In this document: positions 63,537 through 64,000 of the stretch, piece after piece
How positions within the stretch are numbered: position 1 is the stretch's first letter
Layout of the letters: the number at the start of each line of letters is the position of its first letter
Notes under the pieces: model-generated
The model's database searches: none
The model's input: only the letters and a program-made list of their open reading frames with translations
Told to the model about the DNA's origin: nothing
Made by a program: the position numbers and the translations under genes
Source of the DNA: Fibrobacter succinogenes
Lineage (GTDB): Bacteria; Fibrobacterota; Fibrobacteria; Fibrobacterales; Fibrobacteraceae
Assembly: GCA_902756345.1 (NCBI GenBank)
Contig: CACVQR010000005.1
Span: forward strand, 111,083-175,082
Direction: 5' to 3'
Length of the DNA stretch: 64,000 nucleotides

Positions 63537-63559
63537 CCGATCCTTGGGGTCGGTATTTT
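63537..63559 (+). terminator. Terminator after the Rpn pseudogene
   Basis: CCGATCC-ttg-GGGTCGG followed by TATTTTC. Confidence 0.6.
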
Positions 63560-63617
63560 CAATTCTTGTGACATTTAACTAAATTTGGCAAAAACGATTG
63601 AGATTACTGGAGGTTCT

Positions 63618-64000
63618 GTGAAGATTTTTACAAACGTCATTGCGAGCCCTGTAAGGGCGAAGCAATCCATTTTTGGTCGGTTAGTATTTGCGCTTGTCTT
63701 TGCGTGTATTTTCATTGCGTGCGGCGATGAGTCTGGTAGCTCCGCTCCCGATCCAATCGGTGAAATCTCGTCGAGTAGCAATGAGGACCTTGGTTCCAGT
63801 TCGAGTGTCGGCGAGAATGGTTGGGAGAATGGTTCTTCTTCGTCTTTGAAGCCTGATTCGAATGGCTCGCAGAAAAATTCTAGTTCCGCAATAACGGTAC
63901 AATCTAGCAGTAGCTCGAATGCAAAATCTTCGTCAAGTAAGGCGTGGACTTGTAAAGAGGAGGGAAAATCTGTTACAAGATATAATGAAGCGACTGGTTT
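63618..64000 (+). CDS. Serine-linker lipoprotein, partial at window end
   Basis: The frame from a GTG (ribosome site GGAGG, 4 nt upstream) is open to the window edge: 127 codons visible. It has an unusual n-region (VKIFTNVIASPVRAKQSIFG), a hydrophobic core (LVFALVFACIFIAC) with lipobox FIAC, then a long linker with SSSS units and Asn/Gly, and the beginning of a domain at AWTCKEEGKSVTRYNEATG. Part of the n-region is encoded by a dispersed repeat (63635-63669). A later in-frame start would be needed to avoid that; none with a ribosome site was seen. The C-terminal domain lies outside the window. Confidence 0.75.
   Translation, partial: MKIFTNVIASPVRAKQSIFGRLVFALVFACIFIACGDESGSSAPDPIGEISSSSNEDLGSSSSVGENGWENGSSSSLKPDSNGSQKNSSSAITVQSSSSSNAKSSSSKAWTCKEEGKSVTRYNEATG
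63635..63669. repeat. Dispersed CGTCATTGCGAG...GCAATCCA repeat inside a coding start
   Basis: CGTCATTGCGAGCCCTGTAA then GGGCGAAGCAATCCA is a very common bacterial intergenic palindrome (hairpin GCCCT-gta-AGGGC with outer TTGCGA/GCGAAGCAA pairing). Here it is translated as the residues NVIASPVRAKQSI of the lipoprotein signal region. Confidence 0.75.

Overview
The window reads as a chromosomal piece of a Fibrobacter-type rumen or gut bacterium (phylum Fibrobacteres). Evidence: a lipoprotein with two Fibrobacter major paralogous (FISUMP) domains; poly-serine linkers of the SSSS type in several secreted proteins; a GH5 cellulase with two family-11-like carbohydrate-binding modules; a GH43-CBM6 enzyme; a GH9 enzyme; and C-terminal beta-rich tails resembling type IX secretion sorting domains. 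Core genes (ilvBN, tgt, murD, secG, tpiA, recA, tsaB, ddl, purF) show this is chromosome, not plasmid or phage. No rRNA, CRISPR array, integrase or intact transposon was seen.

Layout. 0-2 kb: a lipoprotein with a C-terminal four-cysteine segment, overlapping a radical SAM/SPASM gene by ATGA, which looks like a peptide/protein-modification pair. 2-10.5 kb: ilvBN, ridA, a three-domain acyltransferase/acyl-activating membrane protein, and a sodium symporter with its 33-residue partner. 10.7-20 kb: an SDR enzyme, secreted GH5 cellulase, tgt, secreted GH43, an IS30 transposase remnant and a FISUMP lipoprotein. 20-29.6 kb: two identical tRNA-Leu(GAG) genes around murD, secG-tpiA, recA-pncC, several envelope proteins of unknown role and the SRP RNA. 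29.8-42.8 kb: two giant paralogous cadherin-like surface proteins (1517 and 2719 residues). 43-54 kb: a second copy of the three-domain acyltransferase, a YciH/SUI1 protein, a FecR-domain protein coupled to a beta-helix/barrel protein, and a GH9 enzyme without signal peptide. 53.5-59.6 kb: ddl-tsaB-rimI-DUF218, an epimerase-like gene and purF with a three-way-junction leader. 59.4-64 kb: a beta-helix protein coupled to a 49-residue peptide, a UbiA prenyltransferase, an Rpn-family nuclease pseudogene split by an 81-bp hairpin insertion, and the start of another SSSS-linker lipoprotein.

Themes. Plant polysaccharide attack (GH5, GH43, GH9) sits beside very large adhesin-like proteins and many lipoproteins, fitting a cell that attaches to and digests plant fibre. 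The most unusual non-coding feature is a set of arrays of degenerate 7-bp units in exact register at eight intergenic sites, in several sequence families, some with self-complementary halves. The candidates for little-described biology are the radical SAM/lipoprotein pair, the beta-helix/small-peptide operon, the heptamer arrays, the purF leader and the hairpin insertion in the Rpn gene. All family names come from reading motifs; no search was run.
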